64,000 nt of DNA from Craspedostauros australis (Eukaryota > Bacillariophyta > Bacillariophyceae > Mastogloiales > Achnanthaceae). The DNA lies in the NCBI GenBank assembly GCA_026770025.1, contig JAMXDE010000031.1, forward strand, positions 1 through 64,000, in the 5' to 3' direction. Position numbers and translations under genes: made by a program. The notes below the pieces were generated by a model. It worked only from the letters and a program-made list of their open reading frames with translations, searched no databases and was not told the DNA's origin. Shown here piece by piece: positions 31,391-41,045 of this stretch (the stretch's first letter is position 1; each line of letters starts with the position of its first letter).

Positions 31391-34300
31391 TCATTCGGAT
31401 GCTGGTGCGCCTGGTCTCCATCCCATCGTGAGCTGTGTGAACCGTTGGAACAAGTCCGATGACAATGGCTTGGTCCATAGGTCTGCAAGTTGCTCCTCTG
31501 ATGAGATGGGTAGAATTTCGATCATTTTGTTCTCAACGTAGCGCCTGAAGTGGTGGTACTTGACATTGATGTGTTTGGTTCTGGGTCTCATCTTCGGCAT
31601 TCTGGCTATTTCGAGTGCGCCTGAGTTGTCTTCAAATGCCTTGCAGTAGACTTTGGGCTTGTATCGGTTTGGCGTGATTCCCAGGTCACACATCTCTTGT
31701 AGCATGTGCATCATGGGTATGACTTCACGCAGAGCTGTGGATAGGCTGATGAATTCTGCCTCGGTGGTACTCAAAGCGATCTCCGTCTGCAGCTTGGATG
31801 CCCACGTCACTGGACATCCAGCGAACATGATGATGTAGCCGGTTCTGGACTTGGATGTGCTGGGGTCTGTTGCCGCTGTCTCCTTGTTCCATAGTCCCAC
31901 AAAGTCTGCGTCTGCATAGCATTCGAAACCCTTGTCCTTGGGATCGAGGATGATTCCCTCGTCTCTGGTTGATCTCAGGTATCGTATGATGTGATGGACT
32001 GCATTGGTGTGCGATTTCTTTGGGTCTTGGCAGAATCTGGCTGCCTGGTGCACTGCATATGCTATCTCTCCTCTCGTGGATTTCTCAAGGAAGTTGAGCT
32101 TTCCAATCACTGATCTGTAGTGCCATGCCGCATTGTGTGGTGGTCCATCTTCGTCCTTGTTGAGGATGGTGGTCGATTGTGCTGGTGTGTCGCGAGGCCG
32201 AGTGTTTGGTCTGAAGTTGACGTCTTCGACCAGTTGATCGATGAGATGTGGTTGTGCCAGCTTGATTCTTCCGTCCTCCATTTTGGTGATGTGCACGCCG
32301 AGGTAGTCTGTGATGTCTCCCTCGTCAGTCATGTTGTATTTGGACTGCATGTTGGCGAGGATCTCTTCCACTTGCTCCTTGTCTGGCCCAGCGAGGATGC
32401 CGTCGTCGACGTATACAAGGAAGATTGTCCTTCCCTTGTAGTAGACGCATCTATCGTACTTGCTTTGCACGAACCCCATGTCGAGTAGGCCTTTGTGCAG
32501 ATGTTCGTTCCACACACGCCCTGCCTGTTTCTGTCCGTACAGGTTCTTCACGAGTTGGAGGACGTGGGACTTGTTGTCGCCCCCTTGTAGTTTCACTCCA
32601 GTAGGTATTTCCATGTATATGGTGGTCTCAACGTCAGCCTGCGGGTATGCCAGGATGAAGTCCACCTGCTTGGTGTGCCAGTCGAGCATGATGCTGAGTA
32701 TGAGGACCAGCCGGATGGATATCCAAGTGACCACTGGGGCGTAGGTTTCCCAGTAGTTCACTCCCTTCTCCTGCTGACCGCCATAGACGTTCAGCCGAGC
32801 CTTCCATCGATATACCTCTCTCGTCTTGAGCCGTCTCTTTCGTTTCATGGACCATACCGATGATAGCACCTTGTGCTCCTTGGGAACCTGTGTGCGTGGG
32901 ATCAACTTCCAGTGACCGTTGTCGTGATGTGCATCGATCTCCTTCTGCATGGCCTCTTTGAATTTGTCTCGATCCGGCTGTGCCATTGCTTGGTGATAGT
33001 ACATCGTATCTGGGTCCGCACTGGCTGCAAATGCTAGTGGGTCATCATATGCCGTAGGGTCGAAGCTGTCATGATCAAGATGGTAGTTGGCCACCTCGTA
33101 CGCCGCTGGGATGGCGATTACGCCTGTCTCGATGTTCTCCAATACCTTGCGCGATGGTGTTCTGTTCCTGCTCGATCGCCTGAGGCCTGTTGGTGCCATT
33201 GTGGGGTGTTGCCCTGCAACCGCGCCGTCCTCTCCGATATCTGATGGTTGCTCACCGATGCCGATCTGGTTCTGATCCATTGTTGGTGCGTTCTGTTGCA
33301 GTCTCTCGTCCACCATGGCATCAGTCTCGATGTCTTGGTTCTGCAGAGTCTCCTCGGTGTCGGGTTCTGCCACAGACGCTGATTGCTTGTTGATGTATTG
33401 TTCAGGAGCTCCCTCGGGCATCGTGATGCGTTTTGTCTTGCTCTTGCTGTGGCCCAGCTGTGGACTTAGCTTTGCTAGCTGTTTCCATTTGCTGTGGTTG
33501 TTGTCCATGTCTGGAGCCACGGTTTGGAACATGTCGTCACATTTGATGTGGAATTGAGGAGATACCAATCCGGTTCTTGGATTGAGTATCAGAGCAACTG
33601 ACTTGGCGTGAACTGGAGATATTCCGATGTAGATGCCAAGCCGTGAGCGTGATAGCCACTTGGGTTGGCTTCCTCCTGATGCCAGCCTTGAGTTGAGTAC
33701 GTATGTTGGGCATCCGAAAGTGTGGAAGTGTTTCAGCTGTGGTCTGACCTGTGCACCTGTGAATCTTTCGATGGGTGTTTGGCCTTGATGCTTGACCATT
33801 GGCGCCGAGTTGATGACTTCGTTAGCCATTCGAAGAGCGTATGGCCAGAGCGCGATGGACATTGCTGCCTTCCATCGGATGGATGCATGCAATATCATGG
33901 TGCGAGCCGGTTCCATGAGATCCCTGATGCGCCTTTCGGCTACTCCATTCTGGAAGTGTGCCTCTGCCGCGCAGAAGGTGATTGTCTGTCCCGTCCGATC
34001 GATGTGATCTCGCCATAGATTCTCAGCGAACCTGCCGTTGTCTGCATGATAATGCTTGACTTGGACATGGTGGCTGCGAGCATAGGCTTCGAAGGTCTTC
34101 TTTGCGTTCAGCGTCTCTTCAGCGTTTGTGCTCTTCTGTAGGTGCACGTAACTGAGTCTGCTGTAGTGGTCCACAAATATTGTAGCTGCCCGATACCTCT
34201 GGTTGGTCAGCTTGCCTTTCACTTGACCAATGAAGCCAGGAGTGGGTGACTCGAGTTGATCCACGGATATGCAGTCGCCAGGCTGGTTGATGGGCACTGG

Positions 34301-35569
34301 TCTGATGGTGCGCTGTTGCTTGGCTCGAGTTCGCCATGGTCTCTTGGTTGCCTTGCCGTACGAGCAGCTGGCGCACACTGGTAGTTGGCAGTGCTTGAAC
34401 TTCGATGGCAGTTCTCCCGTGTTAGCCATGTGTCTCATTTTGTTGAATGAGATGTGGCCGAGCCTGTAGTGAACCTGAAGCATTTCTGCTGTGTTGGTTC
34501 CTGCGTATTCGTTGTTCGTGTGGATGGTTCTTCCGGCTGGTGAGTCCCTGAAGTCGATTTGCATGGGGATGCTCCTCTCTTTCGTGGTGGATGGCTTGTC
34601 TGTTTGGAGCCTTTCTGTTGTTGCTCGCTGTCGTGCCGGAAGTGGTTGTTGCTGGTGGGAGACTTCGTCTGTCGACTCATCGTCTCCCTCGGAGTCCGTG
34701 ATGTGATCTTGGTTTGAGGTTTCGTGAACCGATTCCTCATCGCTCACGATGTTGGACTCGCTGTGAGGTTCTGTGGTGACCTCTGGAAGCATGTTGTTTG
34801 CCATGCAGTAGGTTGCAAAGCACTTGATACCTGGTGCCGACTGAAGCATTCCGATGTTGGACTTGCTCAGTGGTATGGTTCTCTTGTGCTTGCGGTTGTC
34901 CCAAAAGAGCTCCATCTTGTCACCAAGTGTCAGACACCCAGTTCCGTGTGTGTCTCCCTTGGATTGTGCCCAGTGTTGTGGGCACAGTAGTCGGAATGGT
35001 AGATCAGGTTGATATGCCACGTTCTCAAGTGTGATGGTGTGCTTGATGCCGAGGTCGTCTTGTATCTTCCATCTCACCTTGCCCATGTATCTGATACGGG
35101 CCTGTCCGACACCTCTGACCTGTTGGTTGACTTGTTTTGGTTTGCCAACGAAGTCGCTGAGTGTGTTGGTGAACGAGGTTGACGCGCAGTTGTCGACAGC
35201 GATGTTGAACGAGTCGGAGTCGAATCTTGCTGTGGATGTTGCGTCTCTTCTGTGCTTGGGTTGAGCTTGTTGTGCCATCGCCCAGAGCTGAGTGAGGGGA
35301 CCCGTCGGTCTCTTTGTCACTATCTTGGCTCTGCGATGTTTGGTGCTGTAAGCGTAGATGCGTCGGCACCTGTTGCGGCTTGGCTTGAGCCTGCGGCGCT
35401 TGAAGCATTGGCGACGGATAACCTTACCGGTTGCTGTCGTCATTGCTGCTCCAACCGCCCACACAATCTTTCCGGTGACATGCATCACGAGCTCTGCGGT
35501 GATGAGCAGGAGCCATGTGATGATGTGTTGGATTGAGTTGAGGAGTGGTCTGCAGATAGCAAGAGCCAT
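31391..35569 (-). CDS. pol: Copia pol polyprotein: protease, integrase, reverse transcriptase, RNase H
   Basis: The 1,392-codon frame lies in the same frame as gag, 22 nt downstream of gag's TGA. The protease has IAVDNCAST at residues 123-131, where the usual D-S/T-G triad reads D-N-C. The pre-integrase zinc domain has LGHISFNKM and LPVCASCSYGKA (H..H..C..C). The integrase core shows FVDHYSRLSYVHL, YHADNGRF and GVAERRIRD, giving the D-D-E residues. The reverse transcriptase has KARLNVYGG, QVDFILAYPQAD and the catalytic FLVYVDDGILAG. RNase H shows ECYADADFVG and STTEAEFISLS. The stop lies next to the polypurine tract. All domains look intact; the enzyme set acts in virus-like particles and in the nucleus for integration. 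Confidence 0.95.
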   Translation of the reverse strand: MALAICRPLLNSIQHIITWLLLITAELVMHVTGKIVWAVGAAMTTATGKVIRRQCFKRRRLKPSRNRCRRIYAYSTKHRRAKIVTKRPTGPLTQLWAMAQQAQPKHRRDATSTARFDSDSFNIAVDNCASTSFTNTLSDFVGKPKQVNQQVRGVGQARIRYMGKVRWKIQDDLGIKHTITLENVAYQPDLPFRLLCPQHWAQSKGDTHGTGCLTLGDKMELFWDNRKHKRTIPLSKSNIGMLQSAPGIKCFATYCMANNMLPEVTTEPHSESNIVSDEESVHETSNQDHITDSEGDDESTDEVSHQQQPLPARQRATTERLQTDKPSTTKERSIPMQIDFRDSPAGRTIHTNNEYAGTNTAEMLQVHYRLGHISFNKMRHMANTGELPSKFKHCQLPVCASCSYGKATKRPWRTRAKQQRTIRPVPINQPGDCISVDQLESPTPGFIGQVKGKLTNQRYRAATIFVDHYSRLSYVHLQKSTNAEETLNAKKTFEAYARSHHVQVKHYHADNGRFAENLWRDHIDRTGQTITFCAAEAHFQNGVAERRIRDLMEPARTMILHASIRWKAAMSIALWPYALRMANEVINSAPMVKHQGQTPIERFTGAQVRPQLKHFHTFGCPTYVLNSRLASGGSQPKWLSRSRLGIYIGISPVHAKSVALILNPRTGLVSPQFHIKCDDMFQTVAPDMDNNHSKWKQLAKLSPQLGHSKSKTKRITMPEGAPEQYINKQSASVAEPDTEETLQNQDIETDAMVDERLQQNAPTMDQNQIGIGEQPSDIGEDGAVAGQHPTMAPTGLRRSSRNRTPSRKVLENIETGVIAIPAAYEVANYHLDHDSFDPTAYDDPLAFAASADPDTMYYHQAMAQPDRDKFKEAMQKEIDAHHDNGHWKLIPRTQVPKEHKVLSSVWSMKRKRRLKTREVYRWKARLNVYGGQQEKGVNYWETYAPVVTWISIRLVLILSIMLDWHTKQVDFILAYPQADVETTIYMEIPTGVKLQGGDNKSHVLQLVKNLYGQKQAGRVWNEHLHKGLLDMGFVQSKYDRCVYYKGRTIFLVYVDDGILAGPDKEQVEEILANMQSKYNMTDEGDITDYLGVHITKMEDGRIKLAQPHLIDQLVEDVNFRPNTRPRDTPAQSTTILNKDEDGPPHNAAWHYRSVIGKLNFLEKSTRGEIAYAVHQAARFCQDPKKSHTNAVHHIIRYLRSTRDEGIILDPKDKGFECYADADFVGLWNKETAATDPSTSKSRTGYIIMFAGCPVTWASKLQTEIALSTTEAEFISLSTALREVIPMMHMLQEMCDLGITPNRYKPKVYCKAFEDNSGALEIARMPKMRPRTKHINVKYHHFRRYVENKMIEILPISSEEQLADLWTKPLSSDLFQRFTQLTMGWRPGAPASE

Positions 35570-35590
35570 TCTTGCGATCCGACCTGAGTT

Positions 35591-37168
35591 TCAGTACTCT
35601 TCCTCGTCCGAGTCTTCCATGATTTGATACATGGCGACTCTGAGCTTGTCCGCCTTTGCCTTGCTGAGTGGCTTGTCGGCTTCCTTCTCTTTCTTCTTGT
35701 CCTTCGACATGCGGCATTCCTTGGGATCGTGACGGACCCACTTGCCCTTGTCGCCGTGGTTTGGGCACCACCAGATGTCCTTGCCATTCTTGTCGGACTT
35801 CTTGTGCGGTTCCCCGGCGTTGGGAGGAGTCAGGTACCAGGGAGTATCACCCTTTCCCTTCTCCTTCTTGCCGTTCTTCTTCTCTTTGCCCTTGTCCTTG
35901 TTGCTGTTGCTGCCTTTCTTGTCGTTTCCTTTCTTGTTGTTGCCTTTCGCCTTCTTCTTGAGTTGATCGATCTGTGCGGTGAGCGCCACGATCTTTCGAT
36001 CGGCCTCTGTGGGTTCCTTCCACGTTCCGTTCTCGACCATGGTCTTGTACTTGGTGTCTGCGAGTGACATGAGTTGGTCCGCTGAGAGGTCTCCGCCTTC
36101 GTTGTGCAAGTCCTCCTTTGTGCTGATGTATGACACGAACCTTGGATCCTCCACAGTGCGGTATGCCTTGAAGAGGTTGACCAGGAGGTCGAGTGTCTTG
36201 GCTCCACGTGACGCAAGGTCATTACGTTGCTGCTTGACGTACTCGTTGAACTCTGTGACATTTCCTTCGAGCTCGATGATCTTGTCGTCCAGGGATGCGA
36301 GCCTGGTTCGAATGACGGATACGGTGGCGTTGGTGTCGACTTGAGAGAGCATCATGAGCACCTTGAAGTAGAGAAGTCCACACTGTTCCTTGCGGACCGT
36401 GTACTTCTTCACCTCCAGTCCCATTCGTGATTTGCCGCTCTCCGTGAGTGAGTTGGAGAGGCATGCAAAGATCATTTGTGAGTTCTGCGCGTCTCTGGTT
36501 GGGGACTTGATCATCACTTGGCAATGTGCTCTGAGTGACTCGTAGGGGATCATTCCATGTTCATCGATGAGGTTGTATGATGTTCCTTGGACGTGGAATG
36601 TGAGTGTTGGCCACCAGTTGGACAGAGTTGCTCGGTTGCGCAAGTCGTTGAGGAACACATTGATGGACTGTGACTCCACTCCGAACTCGTGCTGGAGCGG
36701 TTCGATCGCCTTGTTGTAAATGCTCACGTCTCGCTTGTGTTCCCAGTTGAGTGGCCTGTTGTGCAGCCTTGCTGGGGTGAGTGCGAATGTGTTCGTGCGG
36801 CGCCTGCGGATGGCTGTTTCGATGTCTTCTTCTTCTTCATCGTCGTCATCGTCGTCGTCGTCATCCTCATCATCGCCGTCGTCGTCGTCGTCGTCTCCTC
36901 CACCTCCGTCTCCTCCATTGCCTGCAGGGTTGTTTGCTGGATCTGCTGGTGGAGGCGGATTGTTGCCAGGTGGGATGATGATGTCTCCATTGGTTCCATC
37001 AGGGGTTCCCTCGTTGTTGCCGAGGTCCTCTTCGGTGGGGTCTTGGTCATCATCGTCGTTCTCCTTGTTGCGTTTGTTGCGGTCTGCCTTCCGAGCGAGC
37101 GCCACGCTTGCAGCGTTTCGGGCTTCAGCCGTGGTGCGGCCTCCGGTGCGTCGGACTTGGGTGGACAT
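35591..37168 (-). CDS. gag: Copia gag protein
   Basis: I place the start at the ATG at 37168 (MSTQVRRTGGRTTAEARN); an earlier in-frame ATG at 37303 lies only 18 bases inside the LTR edge and would leave almost no leader. The 525-residue product has a very acidic stretch (DDDDGDDEDDDD...) near residue 100, a helical capsid-like middle and, near residue 440, a Lys-rich segment. The nucleocapsid motif WWCPNHGDKGKWVRHDPKEC is a C-X2-H-X8-H-X4-C variant of the zinc knuckle. Its role is RNA packaging in particles. It ends with EEY-TGA; pol follows in the same frame. Confidence 0.9.
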   Translation of the reverse strand: MSTQVRRTGGRTTAEARNAASVALARKADRNKRNKENDDDDQDPTEEDLGNNEGTPDGTNGDIIIPPGNNPPPPADPANNPAGNGGDGGGGDDDDDDGDDEDDDDDDDDDEEEEDIETAIRRRRTNTFALTPARLHNRPLNWEHKRDVSIYNKAIEPLQHEFGVESQSINVFLNDLRNRATLSNWWPTLTFHVQGTSYNLIDEHGMIPYESLRAHCQVMIKSPTRDAQNSQMIFACLSNSLTESGKSRMGLEVKKYTVRKEQCGLLYFKVLMMLSQVDTNATVSVIRTRLASLDDKIIELEGNVTEFNEYVKQQRNDLASRGAKTLDLLVNLFKAYRTVEDPRFVSYISTKEDLHNEGGDLSADQLMSLADTKYKTMVENGTWKEPTEADRKIVALTAQIDQLKKKAKGNNKKGNDKKGSNSNKDKGKEKKNGKKEKGKGDTPWYLTPPNAGEPHKKSDKNGKDIWWCPNHGDKGKWVRHDPKECRMSKDKKKEKEADKPLSKAKADKLRVAMYQIMEDSDEEEY

Positions 37169-37320
37169 GTTGATGGTTGGTTTGGTGTGATGGTTTGTCA
37201 CACTGTTGCTGTTGTTGTTCGTTGGGTTGTCGATTGTCTTGTGTTGATTGTGTGTTTTCTGATGTGTGGGGTGCTCGTTTGGTTTGTCGAGCTCCTGCGC
37301 CATGTTGCGCAGAGGAAGCG

Positions 37321-37750
37321 TGTTGTTTCCCAGCAGTGGACTCGCCTGGTTTGGACGAGGACGCTGCTTGGCTCTGGTGACAACTAGCAACTTAGGAATG
37401 CATTGTAACTGTGCTGCTAATTGTGAGTGTAATTATGTATAGATGTTGCTTCATTGAGTTGCTTGGCATTCGCGTTGCTATCTGAAGTTTCTCCTCTTTT
37501 GGTTTGAATGTATCGTGCATCCGTGTCATTGGTAGGCGGGACCTTTTGAACCAATCATGCCTCTCTTCCAGGATCCGATTTGAAGTAGTATACTGTGCGG
37601 GGCGGTAGAGCTATGCTTCTGGGATCCTTCTCAGTCTCGGATACGATCGCGTCACATGTCTGGCTCTCGGATACCTTTGAGTCGGTCGATTCGTGTCTTG
37701 GATACCAATTGAGTCCCGCATGTGATTCTCGGATACCATATTATCCCACA
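37321..37750 (-). repeat. 5' LTR of the copia element (430 bp)
   Basis: Partner of 30952-31381, differing at two positions. Element transcription should start here, on the minus strand. The primer-binding site should lie just inside at about 37300-37320, but I could not match it to a tRNA. Confidence 0.95.
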
Positions 37751-37755
37751 CGGGA
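37751..37755. repeat. 5-bp target-site duplication (CGGGA), right copy
   Basis: Identical to 30947-30951, immediately outside the 5' LTR. Confidence 0.95.
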
Positions 37756-38277
37756 ACGTCCACTTGACGACTCTGCAACGGCTGACCATCCGGTCCGTAC
37801 GAGTACATGTCGCACACGTAGTATCCCGCATATGCTTGCTGTGTGATCAAAGAGTAAGTAATGCAATGGAGCCAGACAGATGATGGACGGATGAATGAAT
37901 GAATTTGTACCGTATGTTAGAATGCTCGTGGGATTGCGCAGGGCGGAGGGGCCGCTCCGAGACAAACAGACCATCAGTGATTGAAAACGTTTGGCACTCA
38001 TCGCACATATTGTGCAACGGCGAGCTGGTATCCGTGCATGCATGATCAACCCAACTGAATCCTCAGAGTGACTGGGCAATGATTGACCTACCGCAAGATC
38101 GCTCTGCGCTTCGATATCATAATTGCGGTCTGTTTTGTATCTGGCGTCGGTGTCGCCGAGACACGGTTCGCGCCAAGGATCACCGCACTTGGCGGATGCC
38201 ACATGCCTCACGTTGACGATACCAATGATGGTTGCCAGGAGCAGCGGAGAAGCTTGGTTGACGATGGGGAATTTCAT
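37751..38277 (-). pseudogene. 5' part of the membrane EF-hand protein gene split by the copia element (exons 1-2a)
   Basis: Exon 1 is 38277-38092, starting MKFPIVNQASPLLLATIIGI, a signal peptide followed by a Cys-containing secreted region (KCGDPWREPC). A 253-nt intron (GTAGGT donor, CACACAG acceptor) leads to exon 2, 37838-37751 (QAYAGYYVCDMYSYGPDG). The reading frame runs into the LTR after VDVP; skipping the element and one duplication copy it continues as GVGLLAFGTFPYKIF at 30946. Gene phase and frame are preserved throughout, so the gene was functional until the insertion. Confidence 0.75.
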
Positions 38278-38753
38278 GGTGTGAACGCTGTTGTGAGTTT
38301 CGAGTTGCGAGTTGGTCGGCAGTCGTTGATTGATGTGTGGAAGAAGACGAGATTATGACACCAATGAAAAATGCATCATGAATCCGCATCTGCCATGAGC
38401 ATGTATGGTACCGTGGCTTTCCAATCATCATCGTAGTTGCACGAGTAGAGTGTGCATGTGTCTGTCGAGAATCACAAGTGCTCTGAAACCACACGAAGAA
38501 CAACAACAATCAGCGACACCCAAGGTGAAGAGAATTGTTCGGGCGGAACAATGGGTGTCCGAGCCCACCGAGCGAGTCGACCTGCACTTTACTATTGGCC
38601 TCCAGAAATTGTGTCTCGGATGTCCAAACCAAGCGCATATTCGTGATCCTCGTAGTCTCCTTATAAATAATTTACCAATACACTTTGGAGTTAGATCCTA
38701 TTTTAGGTTTTATGGGCCGATGGATGTGCGCGTGCTTTGATCTCTTCCGGGAT

Positions 38754-40166
38754 TCAGCGCAGCGCTTCCGACGACATCGATCCAACTTGACACGCTCCTG
38801 CTATTTGTTTCAGCGATTTTGTTCCCATTTTGAATTGTTTAGTCTCTTTTTTGGTTTTCCCACCAGACAACCCAACATTGCATCCACGATGGCACCAGCT
38901 GTGGATTTTTGGCATTTGTTGGGAGCCGCAACTTTGTGAGCTGGCTTCGGGTGATAGCGGCGCGTGTGGGCTCGTCACGAACACATAGTTCCTCTGGCAA
39001 GTCTCTACATGACAAGACAGGATTGCAGAGCTGTTGTTGCATGGCATTGTTGCAGCGAGAATAGCTCTGGCTGTGTTAGCCAGTGTCTTCCCCCTCACAC
39101 ATAGGGTGTGCAGATTTGGACTGAGTGTAGGTGGCCGTAGGTCTGCACAAGTGTGGACAAACGTCACCACCTGTTGCATCTGGTGAGTTGGCAATTCCTC
39201 ACAAGGGAGCAAGACACCCCAGAGCGCAGTAGCCATGGTGACACACATATGTGTTAAGTTCCACCCTGTTGGCCTATCGCACTTGCTACCAAGCATGAAT
39301 CCCGTGGGAGGCATTGAGTTAAGCACATTTACGTTGAAGTGGTCTGTGAGCTCCTCCATGATGTGAATCACAGCAAGTCACCCCCAGTTCTCTCCCTCTT
39401 GCGGATGATACCTGAACTGACCTCCTCTCTTGCCGCTGCTGGCGCGCATTCGTTTCTCCTTGTCGTTGTCATTGTAGGTGATGTCGCTATCATTGAAGCT
39501 ATCTGTGTATCTCCCAGCAACAACAGCATTGCAACACCATGGACTCGCTGGTGGCATGGGATTGACAGGTGGTGCAACGTCAGGTGCAGCTGGGGGTGGC
39601 ATGTTTATGATAACGCTCACCAAAATCCCATCACCGACATCTTGTCCCTCGGAGCGCACCCTGACATTGGAGTCATCGAAGACGCCTCCATTGTTGTCAA
39701 GGATGTGGATGAACATGTGCAGCTTGCGAGCGTGCGCATGCGTACCGTTCGCGACAAGGCTGCCATCCGCTGCAAGCATCGGCTTCACATCGATCACTTT
39801 CGTGATGGTGTTCGGCTTCTGGAATGCAGCGGATGGCATGTCAGGCAATAGTTGCTCGTTGGTAGGCAGCAGGAACCCCTTTGAATCAAAGGGAGGATCA
39901 GGTACAGGGTGAGTAGAATGCGGTTTCTACCTGGGGGAGGGGTTGCCATCCTTGGAGAGGGCCTTGATGGTGGTAGAGAGAGGCATGATGTAGTTGTCGC
40001 TGTAGAGTAGTGTTTTGTGCAAGTTGGATGTGATGAGCTGCACAAGTCTAGGACAAAGTGCAGAAACAAGAGCATGCGATAAGGTCGACCATTCGTTGAC
40101 AACAACAACGACTACTACTACGACTACTACCGTTACTACCATGACAAGAACGAGCATGGAACGCAA
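38754..40166 (-). pseudogene. Decayed coding frame of unknown family (two in-frame stops)
   Basis: One frame, 471 codons long, is open from an ATG at 40166 to 38754 except for TAG near 39925 and TGA at about 39378-39380. Segments read as ordinary protein: SDNYIMPLSTTIKALSKDG, then PPFDSKGFLLPTNEQLLPDM, KVIDVKPMLAADGSLVANGT, MFIHILDNNGGVFDDSN, and after the TGA, IMEELTDHFNVNVLNSMPP. The N-terminal Val run comes from a TAC microsatellite. I do not recognise the family; a transposon ORF or a lost host gene are both possible. Confidence 0.4.
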
Positions 40167-40617
40167 CAGCGAGTGTGCATGGCATTAGCGGAGAGAGCTT
40201 TGAAATGGAACCAAATTGTGACGATGATGCTTGGCGTGCGGTGTGTGGTGTTTGGTGGGTGACGTTTGCCAACAATTTGTGCGTTGTTGGGATGCACAAA
40301 ATGTGGAAACCTGTGACACACGCTAACGTGTAATTAACGAGTACCAAACGAATGACACCTTCGGCGTCGTCTCCGTGACTGGTGACCTGACGATAAATAC
40401 TTGAGAACATCTTAGAACTTTCCGAAAAACAACGACGAGTTTGGTGGGGTTCGACCCATATGACTTCATCATATCTTTGACTGTCCATCAAGCTTAAAAT
40501 AAGCTCTAACTCAAAAATAAAATGGTTAAATATTCGTATTAGACCTACAAGTATTACGAATATGTGCTTGGTTTGGATATCCAAGATAGAATTTCTAGAG
40601 TCCAATAACGGAGTGTA

Positions 40618-40665
40618 GGTCGACTCGCTCTTCCTGTTTTACGAAACAGCAAGAGCGAGTCGACC
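40618..40665. repeat. Near-perfect 48-nt hairpin, 22-bp arms, 4-nt loop
   Basis: GGTCGACTCGCTCTT pairs with AAGAGCGAGTCGACC, then after one mismatch CTGTTT pairs with AAACAG around TACG. It sits in AT-rich intergenic DNA about 400 bases beyond the 3' end of the large conserved gene on the minus strand. It could be a miniature foldback element or a structured RNA; nothing decides. Confidence 0.85.
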
Positions 40666-41045
40666 AGGACACGCAACAACGGCCAATACATCTCAGGAGT
40701 TACTTGTGCAGTTTGACAAATTTTCATTGACTGTACGATACTCCACTCTTCTCTGCAGAACCGACCATCTTGACACGGAACAATTCATCCAGAACATTGA
40801 TGGCGATCTGCCGATACGGGAGAAACTTTCGGCGGCGAAGGTCACTGCAGAAGCCGATCAAACCAAGGCAGTTTGCAACGCAGCCGGCGGAGGGGGTCGC
40901 ACACCCCTTCACACGCATGCCAAGCCAGAGACACTGCCATCTCGGAGTACATGATCCCGGACAACCACACCGATAATGAACAAAGAAAAATGCTCTCTAT
41001 TGGATTGGAGAATTGTGTGTACTTCAATTAAGATTTGATGACTGC

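Larger units (their letters stand above)
30952..37750 (-). mobile_element. Complete Ty1/copia LTR retrotransposon, 6,799 bp
   Basis: Both LTRs, a 5-bp target duplication, gag, and a pol with the copia order protease-integrase-reverse transcriptase-RNase H are present. Gag and pol are long and open apart from one TGA between them. LTR divergence of 2 in 430 indicates recent integration. It lies antisense-free (same strand) inside an exon of a host gene, so it disrupts that gene. Diatom genomes are rich in such elements (CoDi groups); I cannot assign the group by eye. Confidence 0.95.

Noticed and set aside
36689..37387. 232-codon plus-strand ORF opposite gag
   Set aside because: It is the antisense shadow of gag's acidic tract, Val/Ser rich; gag has the recognisable zinc knuckle.
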